Shown: positions 1-15,163, counted from the stretch's first letter. The stretch is DNA of 64,000 nt from Opitutaceae bacterium (GCA_016794625.1 JAEUGY010000114.1:1-64000), one strand, 5' to 3'. Notes: generated from the sequence alone by a model not told the origin. Numbers and translations: made by a program.

Positions 1-2547
<2,547 letters not shown>

Positions 2548-2721
2548 CCCGGCGCGGTGGTCGGTGGGGCCGCGGAGCGGTTTGCGCTATAGTTAGACTG
2601 ACCCCTGCGTTGTCTCCGGGGTTCCGGTGGTAAGACCGTGGCGATCCGATCCGCGTACTGGTGAAAGCCGGTCAGCCGGATGGTTTTGACCCCTCGTTCC
2701 CCCTCCCATTTTCCTCGTCCC

Positions 2722-4842
2722 ATGGCGGCTTCATTTCCGTTTCGTGATCCAGAATTGTCTATCGAGCAAAGGGTTGAAGACCTCGTGGCTCGGCTCACGC
2801 TGACGGAGAAAATCAACCAGCTGCTGCACGAGAACGCTCCGGTCGCCCGCCTGGGCGTGCCCGCCTACAACTGGTGGAACGAGGCCTGCCACGGGGTGGG
2901 GCGCAATGGGCGGGCGACGGTCTTTCCCCAGGTGATCGGCCTGGCTGCATCGTGGAATCGGGCATTGCTCGAGGAAGTGGCGTCCACCACCTCCGACGAG
3001 GCGCGGGCGAAACACCACGCGGCGCTCGCGGCCGGTCGACATGGTCAGTATCAGGGGCTCACGTTTTGGACGCCGAATGTGAACATTTTTCGCGATCCTC
3101 GCTGGGGCCGCGGACAGGAGACGTTCGGCGAGGATCCGTGTTTGACCGGCGAACTCGGCTGCGCGGTGGTCCGCGGGTTGCAGGGCGATCATGCGACCTA
3201 CCTCAAGACCGCGGCGTGCGCCAAACACTACGCCGTGCACAGCGGACCCGAGCAGGACCGCCATGAGTTCGACGCGCTCCCCTCGGCCAAGGATCTGGCG
3301 GAGACCTACCTGCCGGCCTTTGAGAAACTGGTGGAGGCGGGTGTCGAGGCCGTGATGGGAGCCTACAACCGCGTGAACGGCGAGCCGTGCTGCGGCAGCC
3401 CGTTCCTGCTGCAGCGGGTGCTGCGGGAACGCTGGGGCTTTCGGGGCCATGTGGTCAGCGACTGCGGGGCGATCGACGACTTTCATCGCACCCACAAGGT
3501 GACCACCGACGCCGCCGCGTCCGCCGCGCTCGCGGTCAAGAGCGGATGCGATCTCAACTGCGGCTGCACCTTCAACGATCTGGTCGTGGCGGTGGAGCGC
3601 GGCTTCATCACCGAGGCGGAGATCGAGGTGTCGCTGCGCCGGCTCCTTGCCACCAAGTTCCGTCTCGGACTCTTCGACCCCGCCGAACGGGTGCCCTGGT
3701 CGGGCCTGTCCCCGGCGGTGATCGACTGCGACGCACATCGCGCGGTCGCCCGGCGCGCCGCGGTCGAGTCGATGGTCCTGGTGAAGAACAACGGCGTGCT
3801 GCCGCTGCGCGCGGACCACGAGAGCATTCTGGTGACCGGACCGACGGCTGCCAATACCACCGCTCTGCTGGGCAATTATTACGGCTTTTCCCCCCGGATG
3901 GTGACTCTGGCCGAGGGCATCCTTGGGCGCGCACCCGAAAGCTGCCGCGTCGTCTACCGCATGGGCTGCCCGCTCTCGAGCCCGATGGCTCCAGGAATCA
4001 ACTACACGTACGGCACGGCGGCGGAAAACGAGATCACGATCGCCGTGCTCGGGCTGGACCCTTCCCTGGAGGGCGAAGAGGGCGATACTGTGGCGTCGGC
4101 GACCGGGGGCGACCGCGACGTGATCGAACTGCCGGCCGTGCAGCGCGACTTTCTGGTCGAGCTGCGCCGGCACGCGCGCAAACTCGTGGTCATTCTCACC
4201 GGGGGCAGCGCCATCGCCGCACCCGAGGTGCACGACCTGGCCGATGCCGTGCTGCTGGCGTGGTATCCGGGCTGCGAGGGCGGACGGGCCGTGGCCGACG
4301 TGCTCTTTGGCGACGCCGCGCCGTCCGGCAAACTGCCGGTCACCGTGCCGCGCCGGACCGCCGACCTTCCGCCATTTGAGGATTACTCCATGCGGGGCCG
4401 GACCTACCGGTTCGCCACGATCGATCCCCTTTATCCCTTTGGCTTCGGCCTGGGCTACGGACGTCTGACCTATGGTGTTTTGACGCCCGGTGCCGCAACG
4501 CTCGCGGCGGGCGAAACCCTCACGCTGGAAACCACGCTGACCAACTCCGGGGACCGCGCCGTGGCCGAGACCGTGCAGTGCTACCTGACTCCGCCCGCCA
4601 CGTGGCCTGAGGCACCGCGCGCGGTCCTGGTCGATTTTCAGAAGGTGACCCTGCCGCCCGGCCGGACAGTGACCGTTCGCTTCCGGTTGCCCGCGTCGGC
4701 GTTTGCGCAGGTCGATTCTGCTGGCGCACGGGTGCATGTCCCGGGTGACTATGGCGTCGTCGTTGGATCGTCATCGCCCGGACCCCGCTCCCAGGAGCTC
4801 GGCGCGCCGGCGCCGGCGATGGCGACCGTCCGCCTCCGTTAG
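2722..4842 (+). CDS. Glycoside hydrolase family 3 (beta-xylosidase/beta-glucosidase type)
   Basis: 706-residue exo-acting retaining glycosidase. An ATG 14 codons upstream (2680) is in frame, but the chosen ATG begins directly before the typical GH3 N-terminus (FPFRDPELSIEQRVEDLV). The (beta/alpha)8 domain contains WGRGQETFGEDP and KHYAVHSGPE; the nucleophile is Asp247 in VVSDCGAID. It is followed by the alpha/beta sandwich domain (VLVKNNGVLPL) and a C-terminal fibronectin-III-like domain ending near residue 690. No signal peptide is seen, so the enzyme is probably cytoplasmic. It is the first gene of a unit with a sugar symporter and an alpha-glucuronidase, which favours xylo-oligosaccharides as substrate. 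The GH3 xylosidase/glucosidase distinction is inferred from context, not from residues. Confidence 0.93.
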   Translation: MAASFPFRDPELSIEQRVEDLVARLTLTEKINQLLHENAPVARLGVPAYNWWNEACHGVGRNGRATVFPQVIGLAASWNRALLEEVASTTSDEARAKHHAALAAGRHGQYQGLTFWTPNVNIFRDPRWGRGQETFGEDPCLTGELGCAVVRGLQGDHATYLKTAACAKHYAVHSGPEQDRHEFDALPSAKDLAETYLPAFEKLVEAGVEAVMGAYNRVNGEPCCGSPFLLQRVLRERWGFRGHVVSDCGAIDDFHRTHKVTTDAAASAALAVKSGCDLNCGCTFNDLVVAVERGFITEAEIEVSLRRLLATKFRLGLFDPAERVPWSGLSPAVIDCDAHRAVARRAAVESMVLVKNNGVLPLRADHESILVTGPTAANTTALLGNYYGFSPRMVTLAEGILGRAPESCRVVYRMGCPLSSPMAPGINYTYGTAAENEITIAVLGLDPSLEGEEGDTVASATGGDRDVIELPAVQRDFLVELRRHARKLVVILTGGSAIAAPEVHDLADAVLLAWYPGCEGGRAVADVLFGDAAPSGKLPVTVPRRTADLPPFEDYSMRGRTYRFATIDPLYPFGFGLGYGRLTYGVLTPGAATLAAGETLTLETTLTNSGDRAVAETVQCYLTPPATWPEAPRAVLVDFQKVTLPPGRTVTVRFRLPASAFAQVDSAGARVHVPGDYGVVVGSSSPGPRSQELGAPAPAMATVRLR

Positions 4843-4919
4843 CGGCGGGCGGCTCCGCCCTCGTCAGGATTTCTACCCCGTTTTCGTCCCCTTTACGCCC
4901 CTCGACTCCTACCCCTGTC

Positions 4920-6443
4920 ATGACCACCTCCGCGCAAAGACTGACCGTTGGCGAAAAACTCGGCTACAGCTGCGGCGACGCGGCGGCGAACTTCGTGTTC
5001 ATGTCGATGATTCTGTTTCAGGCCAGTTTCTACACGGACGTCTTCGGGATCAGCGCCGGGGCCGCGGCCAGCATCCTGATGATCGCCCGTCTGTGGGATG
5101 CCTTTTTTGATCCGATCATGGGCGTGCTGGCGGATCGCACGCGCACGCGCTGGGGGCGGTTCCGTCCCTGGATCCTCTGGACCGCGGGCCCGTGGGCCGC
5201 CGTCATGATTCTCGCCTACACCACACCGAAGGGGTGGAGCATGGGGGCGCTGATCCTGTATGCGTCCGTCACCAACACCCTGCTGATGACGCTGTATTCC
5301 ATGAACAACATGCCCTATTCCGCCCTCGGCGGGGTCATGACCGGGGATGTCAACGAGCGGGCGCAGCTGAACTCCTATCGCTTTGTCTCGGTCAACATCG
5401 CCCAGTTCATCGTCGGCGGCCTGACCCTGCCGCTGGTCGCGCGTTTCGCGGTTGGCAGCGACCGGCAGCACGGGTGGCAGATGACCATGACGGTCTGGGC
5501 GGTGCTGTGCTTGATCCTCTTCCTCATCACATTTTTCACGACGCGGGAACGCATCCAGCCGGTGACGGAGAAGAAGAGCTCGCCGAAGCAGGACTTCGCG
5601 GACCTGCTGAAGAACAGCCCCTGGATCGTCATGGTGTTCATGACCCTGGTCCACTTTGCCATCCTCTCGTTTCGCGGCAGTGCGCTTTACAACTACTACC
5701 ACTCCTACGCGGACAAGGCGGCGCTTTATGACTTTGTGCATGCGCTGGGGCTGACCGCCCCTGCCGTCGCGCCCGGTACGGCCGCCGGCGGAGGTGTGCT
5801 GGAATGGCTCGGCTACATTGTGCATGGGACGCGGGAGGCGGCGGGGGCCTCGAATGTGGCCGACGTGGCGAACAGTCTGGTCAACATGCTCGGCACCGCC
5901 GTGACCATCGTGGTCATCCTGCTCTCGCCGGCCTTGTCCCGCCGCTACGGCAAGAAAGCGGTCGCGATCGGGGGGTTTGCGCTCACCACCGTCTTTTCCG
6001 CGGCGTTCAGCCTGCTCGCGCCCGACAATGTCGCCGGCATGCTCATCCTGACCGTGCTCGGGGCGGTTTGCTACGCTCCGACCATTCCGCTGGTCTGGGC
6101 GATGTACGCGGATGTCGCGGACTATTCCGAATGGAAGACCGGGCGCCGTTTCACCGGCATTGTTTTCGCCACCATCGGTTTCGCGCTCAAGTCCGGCCTC
6201 GCGCTGGGATCGTCGTCGTTCCTCTGGATCATGTCATGGTTCTATGACTACGATCCCCAGAATGCCGGCGCCGCCCGGGCCCTTGAGGGCTTCCGCACCT
6301 GCAGCGGACTGATGGTGGGCGGGCTGTTTGCGGTCTGCACCGTCCTGCTCCTGTTCTACCGCATTGACAAGCGCCTGACCCACCAGATCGCCGACGAACT
6401 GGCGGCGCGCCGACTGCAGGGGGCCGCTCCTTCCACGCCATGA
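4920..6443 (+). CDS. GPH-family sugar:cation symporter (MelB/XynP-like MFS)
   Basis: 507-residue inner-membrane transporter of the glycoside-pentoside-hexuronide family. About 12 hydrophobic segments are visible. The first cytoplasmic loop holds the family signature WDAFFDPIMGVLADRTRTRW, with the acidic residues that bind the coupling cation in MelB-type carriers. Compared with the usual 450-480 residues it has an enlarged central loop (about 225-310, containing a Gly/Ala-rich stretch). It lies 77 bp after the GH3 gene, and its stop overlaps the start of the alpha-glucuronidase gene by 4 bp (ATGA), indicating translational coupling. By context it imports (glucurono)xylo-oligosaccharides, which the GH3 and GH67 enzymes would process. 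Confidence 0.92.
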   Translation: MTTSAQRLTVGEKLGYSCGDAAANFVFMSMILFQASFYTDVFGISAGAAASILMIARLWDAFFDPIMGVLADRTRTRWGRFRPWILWTAGPWAAVMILAYTTPKGWSMGALILYASVTNTLLMTLYSMNNMPYSALGGVMTGDVNERAQLNSYRFVSVNIAQFIVGGLTLPLVARFAVGSDRQHGWQMTMTVWAVLCLILFLITFFTTRERIQPVTEKKSSPKQDFADLLKNSPWIVMVFMTLVHFAILSFRGSALYNYYHSYADKAALYDFVHALGLTAPAVAPGTAAGGGVLEWLGYIVHGTREAAGASNVADVANSLVNMLGTAVTIVVILLSPALSRRYGKKAVAIGGFALTTVFSAAFSLLAPDNVAGMLILTVLGAVCYAPTIPLVWAMYADVADYSEWKTGRRFTGIVFATIGFALKSGLALGSSSFLWIMSWFYDYDPQNAGAARALEGFRTCSGLMVGGLFAVCTVLLLFYRIDKRLTHQIADELAARRLQGAAPSTP

Positions 6444-8554
6444 ACCGACGACTCCTTTTCCTTTTGATCTGCGGGATCCTTGCCCCGCTGGCGTTGCGCG
6501 GCGAGGACGGCTACCGGCTGTGGCTCCGCTATGAACCGGTCGCGAACCCGGACCTGCGCCGCCAGTACACGGAGGGCCTGGGGCGCATTGTGCTCGCCAC
6601 TCCCGCCGGCACCGAGTCGCCCGTGATCGCGGCCGCGCGCGGCGAGTTGCGGGCGGGGCTGGACGGCCTGCTCGGCACCATGCCGGCGATTCGTGTGGAG
6701 GCGCGGGCGGAGTCCGACCCAGCCGTTGGCACCGAAGGCTACCGGCTCGAGATCAAGGTGCAGGAAGGGGCCTCGGTCGTGACCATCGCGGCGGCGAGAG
6801 ACGCCGGGGTGCTGCGCGGAACGTTCGCGCTGTTGCGTCACCTGCAAATGCACCGTCCGATTTCCGAGCTGGCGACCGTCAGCGCGCCGCGCATTGCGCA
6901 CCGGATTTTAAACCACTGGGACAACCTCAACCGGTTCGTCGAGCGCGGCTACGCCGGTTTTTCCCTCTGGGACTGGTACCATCTGCCCGAGGTGCGCGAC
7001 CGGCGTTATCGTGATTATGCACGCGCCCTCGCTTCGATCGGGCTGAACGGCACCGTGCTCAACAACGTCAATGCCAATGCGCTCATCCTGACGCCCGAAT
7101 ACCTGAGAAAAGTGGCGGCGCTGGCCGATGAGTTTCGCCCCTACGGCATCCGCGTGTACCTCTCCGCCCGGTTCAGTGCGCCGATTGAAATCGGCGGGCT
7201 CAAGACCGCGGACCCGCTCGATCCGGCCGTGCAAGCCTGGTGGCGGGCCAAGGTGGCGGAGATTTACACGCTGATCCCCGATTTCGGCGGTTTCCTCGTC
7301 AAAGCGAACTCCGAGGGACAGCCGGGTCCGCACGATTACCAACGCACCCATGCGGAGGGGGCCAATCTGTTTGCCGAGGCGCTCGCGCCGCATGGCGGGC
7401 TGCTTCTCTGGCGGGCCTTTGTCTACGCGGCGGACGACAAGCTCGACCGCGTGCGGCAGGCGTATCGGCAGTTCACGGCACTGGACGGACAGTTTCGCGA
7501 CAATGTCATCCTGCAGATCAAGAACGGGCCACTCGATTTCATGCCCCGCGAGCCGTTTCACCCGCTCTTTGGCGCCATGCCGCGCACCCGACTCGCGATT
7601 GAGCTGCAAATCACGCAGGAGTACCTGGGCGGGGCGACCCATCTCGCGTACCTCGCGCCGATGTGGAAGGAAGTCCTCGACGCCGAAACCTACGCGGCAG
7701 GGCCAAACTCGACCGTGGCGCGGGTGGTCGACGGCAGCTTGCGTCCGCCCGGACCCAGCGCCATCGCCGGAGTGGCCAATACCGGCAATGAGCGCAACTG
7801 GACCGGTCACCCGCTGGCGGCGGCCAACTGGTATGCCTTTGGCCGGCTGGCGTGGGACCACACCCTTTCGTCGCAGCAGATCGCCGACGAGTGGGCGCGG
7901 CTGACCTTCAGTCCGTCACCCCGTGTCAGCGTGCCGATCACGCGGCTTCTGCTCGGTTCCCGCGAGACCGTGGTCGATTATTCCATGCCGCTCGGCCTGC
8001 ACCATATCATGGCGGAGGGACATCATTTTGGCCCCGGCCCCTGGGTCGTGGCCCGCCGGGCCGACTGGTCGTCGAACTACTACCATCAGGCCGACGAGTT
8101 CGGCATCGGCGCCGCCCGCGGACCCACGGGATCCAACGCGCTGGCCGATTATGCGCCCGAACTCGCGGCGCGCTGGGGTGATCCAGCGACCTGCCCGGAT
8201 GAACTCCTGCTGTGGTTCCACCACCTGCCTTGGTCCCACCGCATGCGTTCCGGCCGCACCCTATGGGATGAACTGGCGGTGCGGTACCAGCAAGGCGTGG
8301 AGTCGGTCCGGGCCCTGCAGGACGGCTGGGAAGCCCTGGCGCCGGTGATCGACGAAGAACGTTTTACCCGGGTGAAGAGCCTGCTGCGCCGGCAGGAGAG
8401 CGACGCCCGCGACTGGCGGGACGCCTGTCTGCTTTATTTCCAGCAGTATTCCCGTCGCCCGTTGCCCGCCGGGGTCGAGCCGCCCGCGCACGATCTCGCC
8501 ACCTATCAGGCGCGCAAGCTCCGCTATGCGCCCGGTCATCCCGGCGATTATTGA
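6440..8554 (+). CDS. aguA: Glycoside hydrolase family 67 alpha-glucuronidase
   Basis: 704-residue enzyme that removes (4-O-methyl-)glucuronic acid from the non-reducing end of aldouronic acids released from glucuronoxylan. GH67 hallmarks are visible: a small N-terminal domain, then ILNHWDNLNRFVERGYAG, the catalytic-acid region VKANSEGQPGPH (Glu292), LLLWRAFVY, and the substrate-binding ELQITQEYLG. The first ~22 residues (MNRRLLFLLICGILAPLALRG) look like a signal peptide, so the protein may be periplasmic while the GH3 enzyme appears cytoplasmic. The start overlaps the transporter stop. Length matches the family (about 680-730). Confidence 0.95.
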   Translation: MNRRLLFLLICGILAPLALRGEDGYRLWLRYEPVANPDLRRQYTEGLGRIVLATPAGTESPVIAAARGELRAGLDGLLGTMPAIRVEARAESDPAVGTEGYRLEIKVQEGASVVTIAAARDAGVLRGTFALLRHLQMHRPISELATVSAPRIAHRILNHWDNLNRFVERGYAGFSLWDWYHLPEVRDRRYRDYARALASIGLNGTVLNNVNANALILTPEYLRKVAALADEFRPYGIRVYLSARFSAPIEIGGLKTADPLDPAVQAWWRAKVAEIYTLIPDFGGFLVKANSEGQPGPHDYQRTHAEGANLFAEALAPHGGLLLWRAFVYAADDKLDRVRQAYRQFTALDGQFRDNVILQIKNGPLDFMPREPFHPLFGAMPRTRLAIELQITQEYLGGATHLAYLAPMWKEVLDAETYAAGPNSTVARVVDGSLRPPGPSAIAGVANTGNERNWTGHPLAAANWYAFGRLAWDHTLSSQQIADEWARLTFSPSPRVSVPITRLLLGSRETVVDYSMPLGLHHIMAEGHHFGPGPWVVARRADWSSNYYHQADEFGIGAARGPTGSNALADYAPELAARWGDPATCPDELLLWFHHLPWSHRMRSGRTLWDELAVRYQQGVESVRALQDGWEALAPVIDEERFTRVKSLLRRQESDARDWRDACLLYFQQYSRRPLPAGVEPPAHDLATYQARKLRYAPGHPGDY

Positions 8555-8566
8555 TCGCCCGGGTCC

Positions 8567-8591
8567 GGGTCCGTCGGCGGCCGGCGGACCC
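8567..8591 (+). terminator. Hairpin after the xylan unit, no T-tract
   Basis: GGGTCCGTCG and CGGCGGACCC pair over 10 positions with one mismatch around a 5-nt loop. It sits 13 bp after the GH67 stop and 68 bp before the carB start. There is no run of T residues, so this is a weak terminator or an mRNA-end hairpin. Confidence 0.4.
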
Positions 8592-8658
8592 TCCGGTTTC
8601 GCGACTTCCCGCTTGCCGCCTGAGAGACGGGGGCCAAGCCTCCGGGCAATCCACGTCC

Positions 8659-11928
<3,270 letters not shown>

Positions 11929-11943
11929 GGCGACGAAGTGACC

Positions 11944-12840
11944 ATGCTTCCGGAATCGAAAGGTCAGGCCACCGCCGCGGTCGCCGCGGCGACGCCCTCC
12001 ACCCTGGTCGCTCTGCTGCACGGGCCCGACCAGCCCGGGCTGGTCGCCCGGGTGGCCGGCTGGATCTTCGAGCGCGGGGGCAACATCCTGCACGCCGACC
12101 AGCATCGCGACACCGAGGCGGGGATCTTCTTCCAGCGCATCGAGTGGGAGCCGGCCAACGGTGATGCCTCGGCGGATACATCCGCCTTTCATCGCTTCGC
12201 GGCCGGTCTGGGCATGCAGGCCCGCGTGGCGTCCTCGACCCACCGGACCAAGGTCGCCGTGTTCGTCTCCAAGGCCGATCATTGCTTCCACGACCTGATC
12301 CTGCGGTCGCGGGCGGGGGACTACACCGCCGACTTCGCCCTCGTCGTCTCCAATCATCCCGACCTCGGCCCGATGGCGGCCGGCTACGGGCTGCCTTTCG
12401 TGCACATACCGGTCACCGCCGCGACCAAGGCCGAGGCCGAGGCGCGGCAGATCGCCGTGCTGCGCGACGCCGGCATCGAGCTGGTCATCCTCGCCCGCTA
12501 CATGCAGGTGCTGTCGAACGACTTTCTCGACGGTTTTGGGCGCCCGGTGATCAACATTCACCACTCCTTCCTGCCGGCGTTTGCCGGCGGCCGCCCCTAC
12601 CACCAGGCGCATTCTCGCGGGGTCAAATTGATTGGCGCCACGGCCCACTATGCGACGCGGGATCTGGACGAAGGTCCTATCATTCAACAGGATGTGGCTC
12701 GGGTGACGCATCGCCACGCGGTGGAGGACCTCGTGCGAAAGGGTCGCGATCTGGAAAAGACCGTGCTCGCCCAGGCGGTGCGCTGGCATCTGGAGACCCG
12801 CGTGCTGGTCTATGGCAACAAGACCGTGGTGTTCGACTGA
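11944..12840 (+). CDS. purU: Formyltetrahydrofolate deformylase
   Basis: 298-residue cytoplasmic enzyme that hydrolyses 10-formyl-THF to THF and formate, adjusting one-carbon and formate pools for purine synthesis. An N-terminal ACT domain (LVALLHGPDQPGLVARVAGW) is followed by a formyltransferase-like catalytic domain with INIHHSFLPAFAGGRPY, GATAHY and LDEGPIIQQD, which carry the catalytic Asn/His/Asp. The start could be GTG 11938 or ATG 11944; the ATG was taken. It lies 15 bp after carB, which makes a nucleotide/one-carbon operon likely. N-terminal length is slightly greater than E. coli PurU because of an Ala/Thr-rich extension. Confidence 0.96.
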   Translation: MLPESKGQATAAVAAATPSTLVALLHGPDQPGLVARVAGWIFERGGNILHADQHRDTEAGIFFQRIEWEPANGDASADTSAFHRFAAGLGMQARVASSTHRTKVAVFVSKADHCFHDLILRSRAGDYTADFALVVSNHPDLGPMAAGYGLPFVHIPVTAATKAEAEARQIAVLRDAGIELVILARYMQVLSNDFLDGFGRPVINIHHSFLPAFAGGRPYHQAHSRGVKLIGATAHYATRDLDEGPIIQQDVARVTHRHAVEDLVRKGRDLEKTVLAQAVRWHLETRVLVYGNKTVVFD

Positions 12841-12883
12841 GAGGGCGGGGGAGGCACCCCCGGAGGGCCCGAGGATATGGTCC

Positions 12884-12903
12884 GGCGGGCAACTCCCGCC
12901 TTT
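12884..12903 (+). terminator. Possible intrinsic terminator after purU
   Basis: GGCGGG and CCCGCC form a perfect 6-bp stem around a 5-nt loop, followed by TTT. It lies 44 bp after the purU stop and 48 bp before the next start. The stem is strong but the T-run is short. Confidence 0.45.
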
Positions 12904-12950
12904 ACGCCCTCGGCGCGGTCTGTATTGCTCGACGTTTTACCTCTTCGATC

Positions 12951-13706
12951 ATGTCCACTTCCACCACGCCTCCGAGTCCCACGCCTGCGGGCAATGATCC
13001 CACTGCCACCCCGGTCGACGGCGCGCCAGCGGTGCTGAGTTTTGAGGACAAACTGAGGTCCTTCTGGAACGAGAATCGGGTCGCCATTTTTGCCCTCTGC
13101 GTCCTGGTGCTGGTGGTGATCACGGGTAAGGGGCTTTGGGAATTCTATCAGGTTCAACGAGATAACTCGATCGCGGCCGACTACGCCAAGGCCACCAACA
13201 ACGATCAGCTGAAGGCGTTCGCCGCCTCCCATTCCGGTCATGTGCTCGCGGGCGTGGCGACACTGCGTCTCGCGGATGACGCCTACACGGCGGGCAAGTT
13301 CACGGATGCGGCAGCACTTTACGCGAAGGCTGCGCCGGTCATCCAATCGGCTCCGCTCGTCGCCCGGGCCAAGCTCGGGGCGGCGGTGTCCAAGCTCCAA
13401 GCGGGGGACAAGACGGGCGGGGAGTCCGATCTGAAGGCGCTGACCTCCGATCTGGGCCTGCCGTCGGCCGTGCGGGCCGAAGCCACCTACCACCTGGCCT
13501 CGCTCGCCGTCGCCAAGGGTGACTCCGCCGCACTGCAAACCCTGATCGAGCAGATCAATTCCATCGCGCCGCAAAGCCTCTGGGCCCAGCGGGGCATGTT
13601 GCTGCAGGCGGAAGCAAACCGGGGCGCTCCGGCTCCTACGGCAGCCGCACCGGCCGCCGCTCCAGAGGCCGCGGCACCCGCCGTGTCCTTCCCCAAGGCC
13701 AAATAA
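12951..13706 (+). CDS. YfgM-like single-span membrane protein with TPR-like repeats
   Basis: 251 residues. A Pro/Thr-rich cytoplasmic N-terminus (1-35) precedes one strong membrane segment (about 47-64, AIFALCVLVLVVITGKGLW). The periplasmic part has helical repeats resembling tetratricopeptide units (HVLAGVATLRLADDAYTAG, YHLASLAVAKGD), and the tail (about 225-251) is Ala/Pro-rich. This is the layout of YfgM/TPR_21-type proteins, which assist secretion or periplasmic folding; that role is an inference. The start is the ATG at 12951; the same frame is open far upstream but overlaps purU there and is not expected to be translated. It is followed by a tRNA on the other strand. Confidence 0.85.
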   Translation: MSTSTTPPSPTPAGNDPTATPVDGAPAVLSFEDKLRSFWNENRVAIFALCVLVLVVITGKGLWEFYQVQRDNSIAADYAKATNNDQLKAFAASHSGHVLAGVATLRLADDAYTAGKFTDAAALYAKAAPVIQSAPLVARAKLGAAVSKLQAGDKTGGESDLKALTSDLGLPSAVRAEATYHLASLAVAKGDSAALQTLIEQINSIAPQSLWAQRGMLLQAEANRGAPAPTAAAPAAAPEAAAPAVSFPKAK

Positions 13707-13729
13707 TCCGGCTCTTCCAAGGGAAATGG

Positions 13730-13803
13730 TCGGGGCGACAGGATTCGAACCTGCGACCTCCTGGTCCCAAACCAGGCGCTCTACCAGGCTAAGCTACACC
13801 CCG
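13730..13803 (-). tRNA. tRNA-Pro (anticodon UGG)
   Basis: On the minus strand a full cloverleaf folds: acceptor CGGGGTG paired with CGCCCCG, D-arm GCTTAGCCTGGTAGAGC, anticodon stem CCTGG/CCAGG with loop TTTGGGA (anticodon TGG, followed by G37 as expected for proline), T-loop TTCGAAT and discriminator A. CCA is not encoded. It stands alone between two plus-strand genes. Confidence 0.95.
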
Positions 13804-13964
13804 ATCCAACGCGCGCACGTCACCTGCTGTGGCGCCCACTGTCAATGCATTCCCTTCCTCTCTCTTTCGCTGCCTGTGAATAACAGGTGAAAATATCGTC
13901 CTACTCTTCGCTTGCGTAGGGTGAGGGTGCTCCGTAAATCACAACGACTTCTCCTTTCTCTCTC

Positions 13965-14486
13965 ATGGATACCATTTCTCGGGAAAACACCAGCTACCTT
14001 CCGGTCGCCGGTGTCATCGTCGGCGTACTCGCCCTTGTCCTCGCCGCGATCGCGCTGGCCAAGGTTTCTTCCACTTCCAAAACGGTCACCGCTCACGGGG
14101 AGCAACTGGCCCGCTTGGATACGTTGGAGAGCGAGGTCCGCACCGCCACCTCTTCCTCCGAGAAGGCATCCACGGCGGTCAATGCCCTCCAGCGCTCCAC
14201 GCAGGACGCCTTTAATGCCGTCAGCCTCGAGCTCGGTAATGTGAAGGGCGAGATCACCAAGCTGCAGGAGGCCGCCAAAGCCCCCGCCCGCGCCGCCGTC
14301 GCCCCGGGCGTGAAGGCCGGCCCGGCCGTCGCCGGCCCGAATGAGTACGTCGTCAAGAGCGGCGACAGCGGTGCGAAGATCGCCCGCACCAACAATGTCT
14401 CCCTCGCGGATCTCATGGCCGTCAATCCGGGGGTCAACTGGACCAAGCTGAAGGTCGGCGACAAAGTGAAGCTGCCCAAGCGCTGA
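13965..14486 (+). CDS. Membrane-anchored coiled-coil LysM protein
   Basis: 173 residues. One N-terminal membrane segment (about 12-32, PVAGVIVGVLALVLAAIALA), then a coiled-coil-like region (about 35-105, many Ser/Thr/Glu/Gln and regular hydrophobics), an Ala/Pro linker and a C-terminal LysM domain (about 128-173: YVVKSGDSGAKIARTNNVS…VGDKVKLPKR). LysM binds N-acetylglucosamine polymers, so the protein probably links the inner membrane to peptidoglycan. It has its own terminator 27 bp downstream and is likely monocistronic. No enzymatic domain is present. Confidence 0.9.
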   Translation: MDTISRENTSYLPVAGVIVGVLALVLAAIALAKVSSTSKTVTAHGEQLARLDTLESEVRTATSSSEKASTAVNALQRSTQDAFNAVSLELGNVKGEITKLQEAAKAPARAAVAPGVKAGPAVAGPNEYVVKSGDSGAKIARTNNVSLADLMAVNPGVNWTKLKVGDKVKLPKR

Positions 14487-14512
14487 GCCTGATCGCTGCT
14501 TCCGATCCCTTT

Positions 14513-14545
14513 GCCTCTTCGGCCTCGCGTCGAAGAGGCTTTTTT
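14513..14545 (+). terminator. Intrinsic terminator of the LysM gene
   Basis: GCCTCTTCG and CGAAGAGGC form a perfect 9-bp stem with a 9-nt loop, directly followed by six T. This is the clearest rho-independent terminator in the window. Confidence 0.9.
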
Positions 14546-14559
14546 GCGCCTGTAGACCG

Positions 14560-15138
14560 GTGAAATCCCCGGTTCCTGCTCCGCTTCCTCGCTGGCAAAG
14601 GGGTCCGGTGCGCGTCCTCGCCACCACCCGCGTCCTCACCCTCCAAGGCGTTCAGTACGTCCATCCCGTTCGCAAAACCGAACGGGAGTTTTCCGTCATC
14701 CACGCCCACGACTGGGTCAATGTGGTGGCGCTGACTCCGGATCGGGAACTGGTTCTGGTCCGGCAGTTCCGGTACGGAATCGATACCTTCTCCCTCGAAG
14801 TGCCGGGCGGGGTGATCGAGGCCGGGGAAGACCCGGTCGCGGCCGGCCTGCGGGAGTTACAGGAGGAAACGGGTTTTGTCGGCACGGGCGCCCGTCTGTT
14901 GGGCCGGGTACATCCCAACCCGGCCATCCAGGACAATCGCTGCCACCTGGTCCTCGTCGAAGGCGTCACGCGGCAGGCCGACCAGGCTTGGGACACGGAT
15001 GAGGAGATCGAGGTGCTGACCTTGCCGGTCGACGAGGCCTACGCCCTGGCCCACGCAGGCGAGATCACCCACGCGCTGGCTTTGAATGCCCTGTTTCTGT
15101 TTTCGCCGCGGTGGGCGGAAATGAAGCAGCGGGGTTGA
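14560..15138 (+). CDS. Nudix hydrolase (ADP-ribose pyrophosphatase-like)
   Basis: 192-residue cytoplasmic hydrolase of nucleoside-diphosphate-linked compounds. The full Nudix box is present: GGVIEAGE, then eight residues, then RELQEETGF (about 86-109), with the metal-binding REXXEE core. Upstream VRQFRYGIDTFSLEVPGG and downstream NPAIQDNRCHLVLVEG resemble NudF/ADP-sugar pyrophosphatases. The start is GTG at 14560; a later GTG (14608) is possible but would still leave the domain whole. It begins 15 bp after a terminator, so it has a promoter of its own or relies on read-through. Confidence 0.9.
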   Translation: MKSPVPAPLPRWQRGPVRVLATTRVLTLQGVQYVHPVRKTEREFSVIHAHDWVNVVALTPDRELVLVRQFRYGIDTFSLEVPGGVIEAGEDPVAAGLRELQEETGFVGTGARLLGRVHPNPAIQDNRCHLVLVEGVTRQADQAWDTDEEIEVLTLPVDEAYALAHAGEITHALALNALFLFSPRWAEMKQRG

Positions 15139-15163
15139 GGCGCCGTTCTTTCGCTGCGTTTAA

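Noticed and set aside
12282..12950. Long N-terminal extension of the TPR-like membrane protein
   Set aside because: The frame is open, but it overlaps purU and has shadow composition; the real start is ATG 12951 just before the Thr/Pro-rich N-terminus and membrane span.
13880..13900. Further LacI site (AGGTGAAAATA) upstream of the LysM gene
   Set aside because: Only one half-site; the second arm TTCAC is missing.
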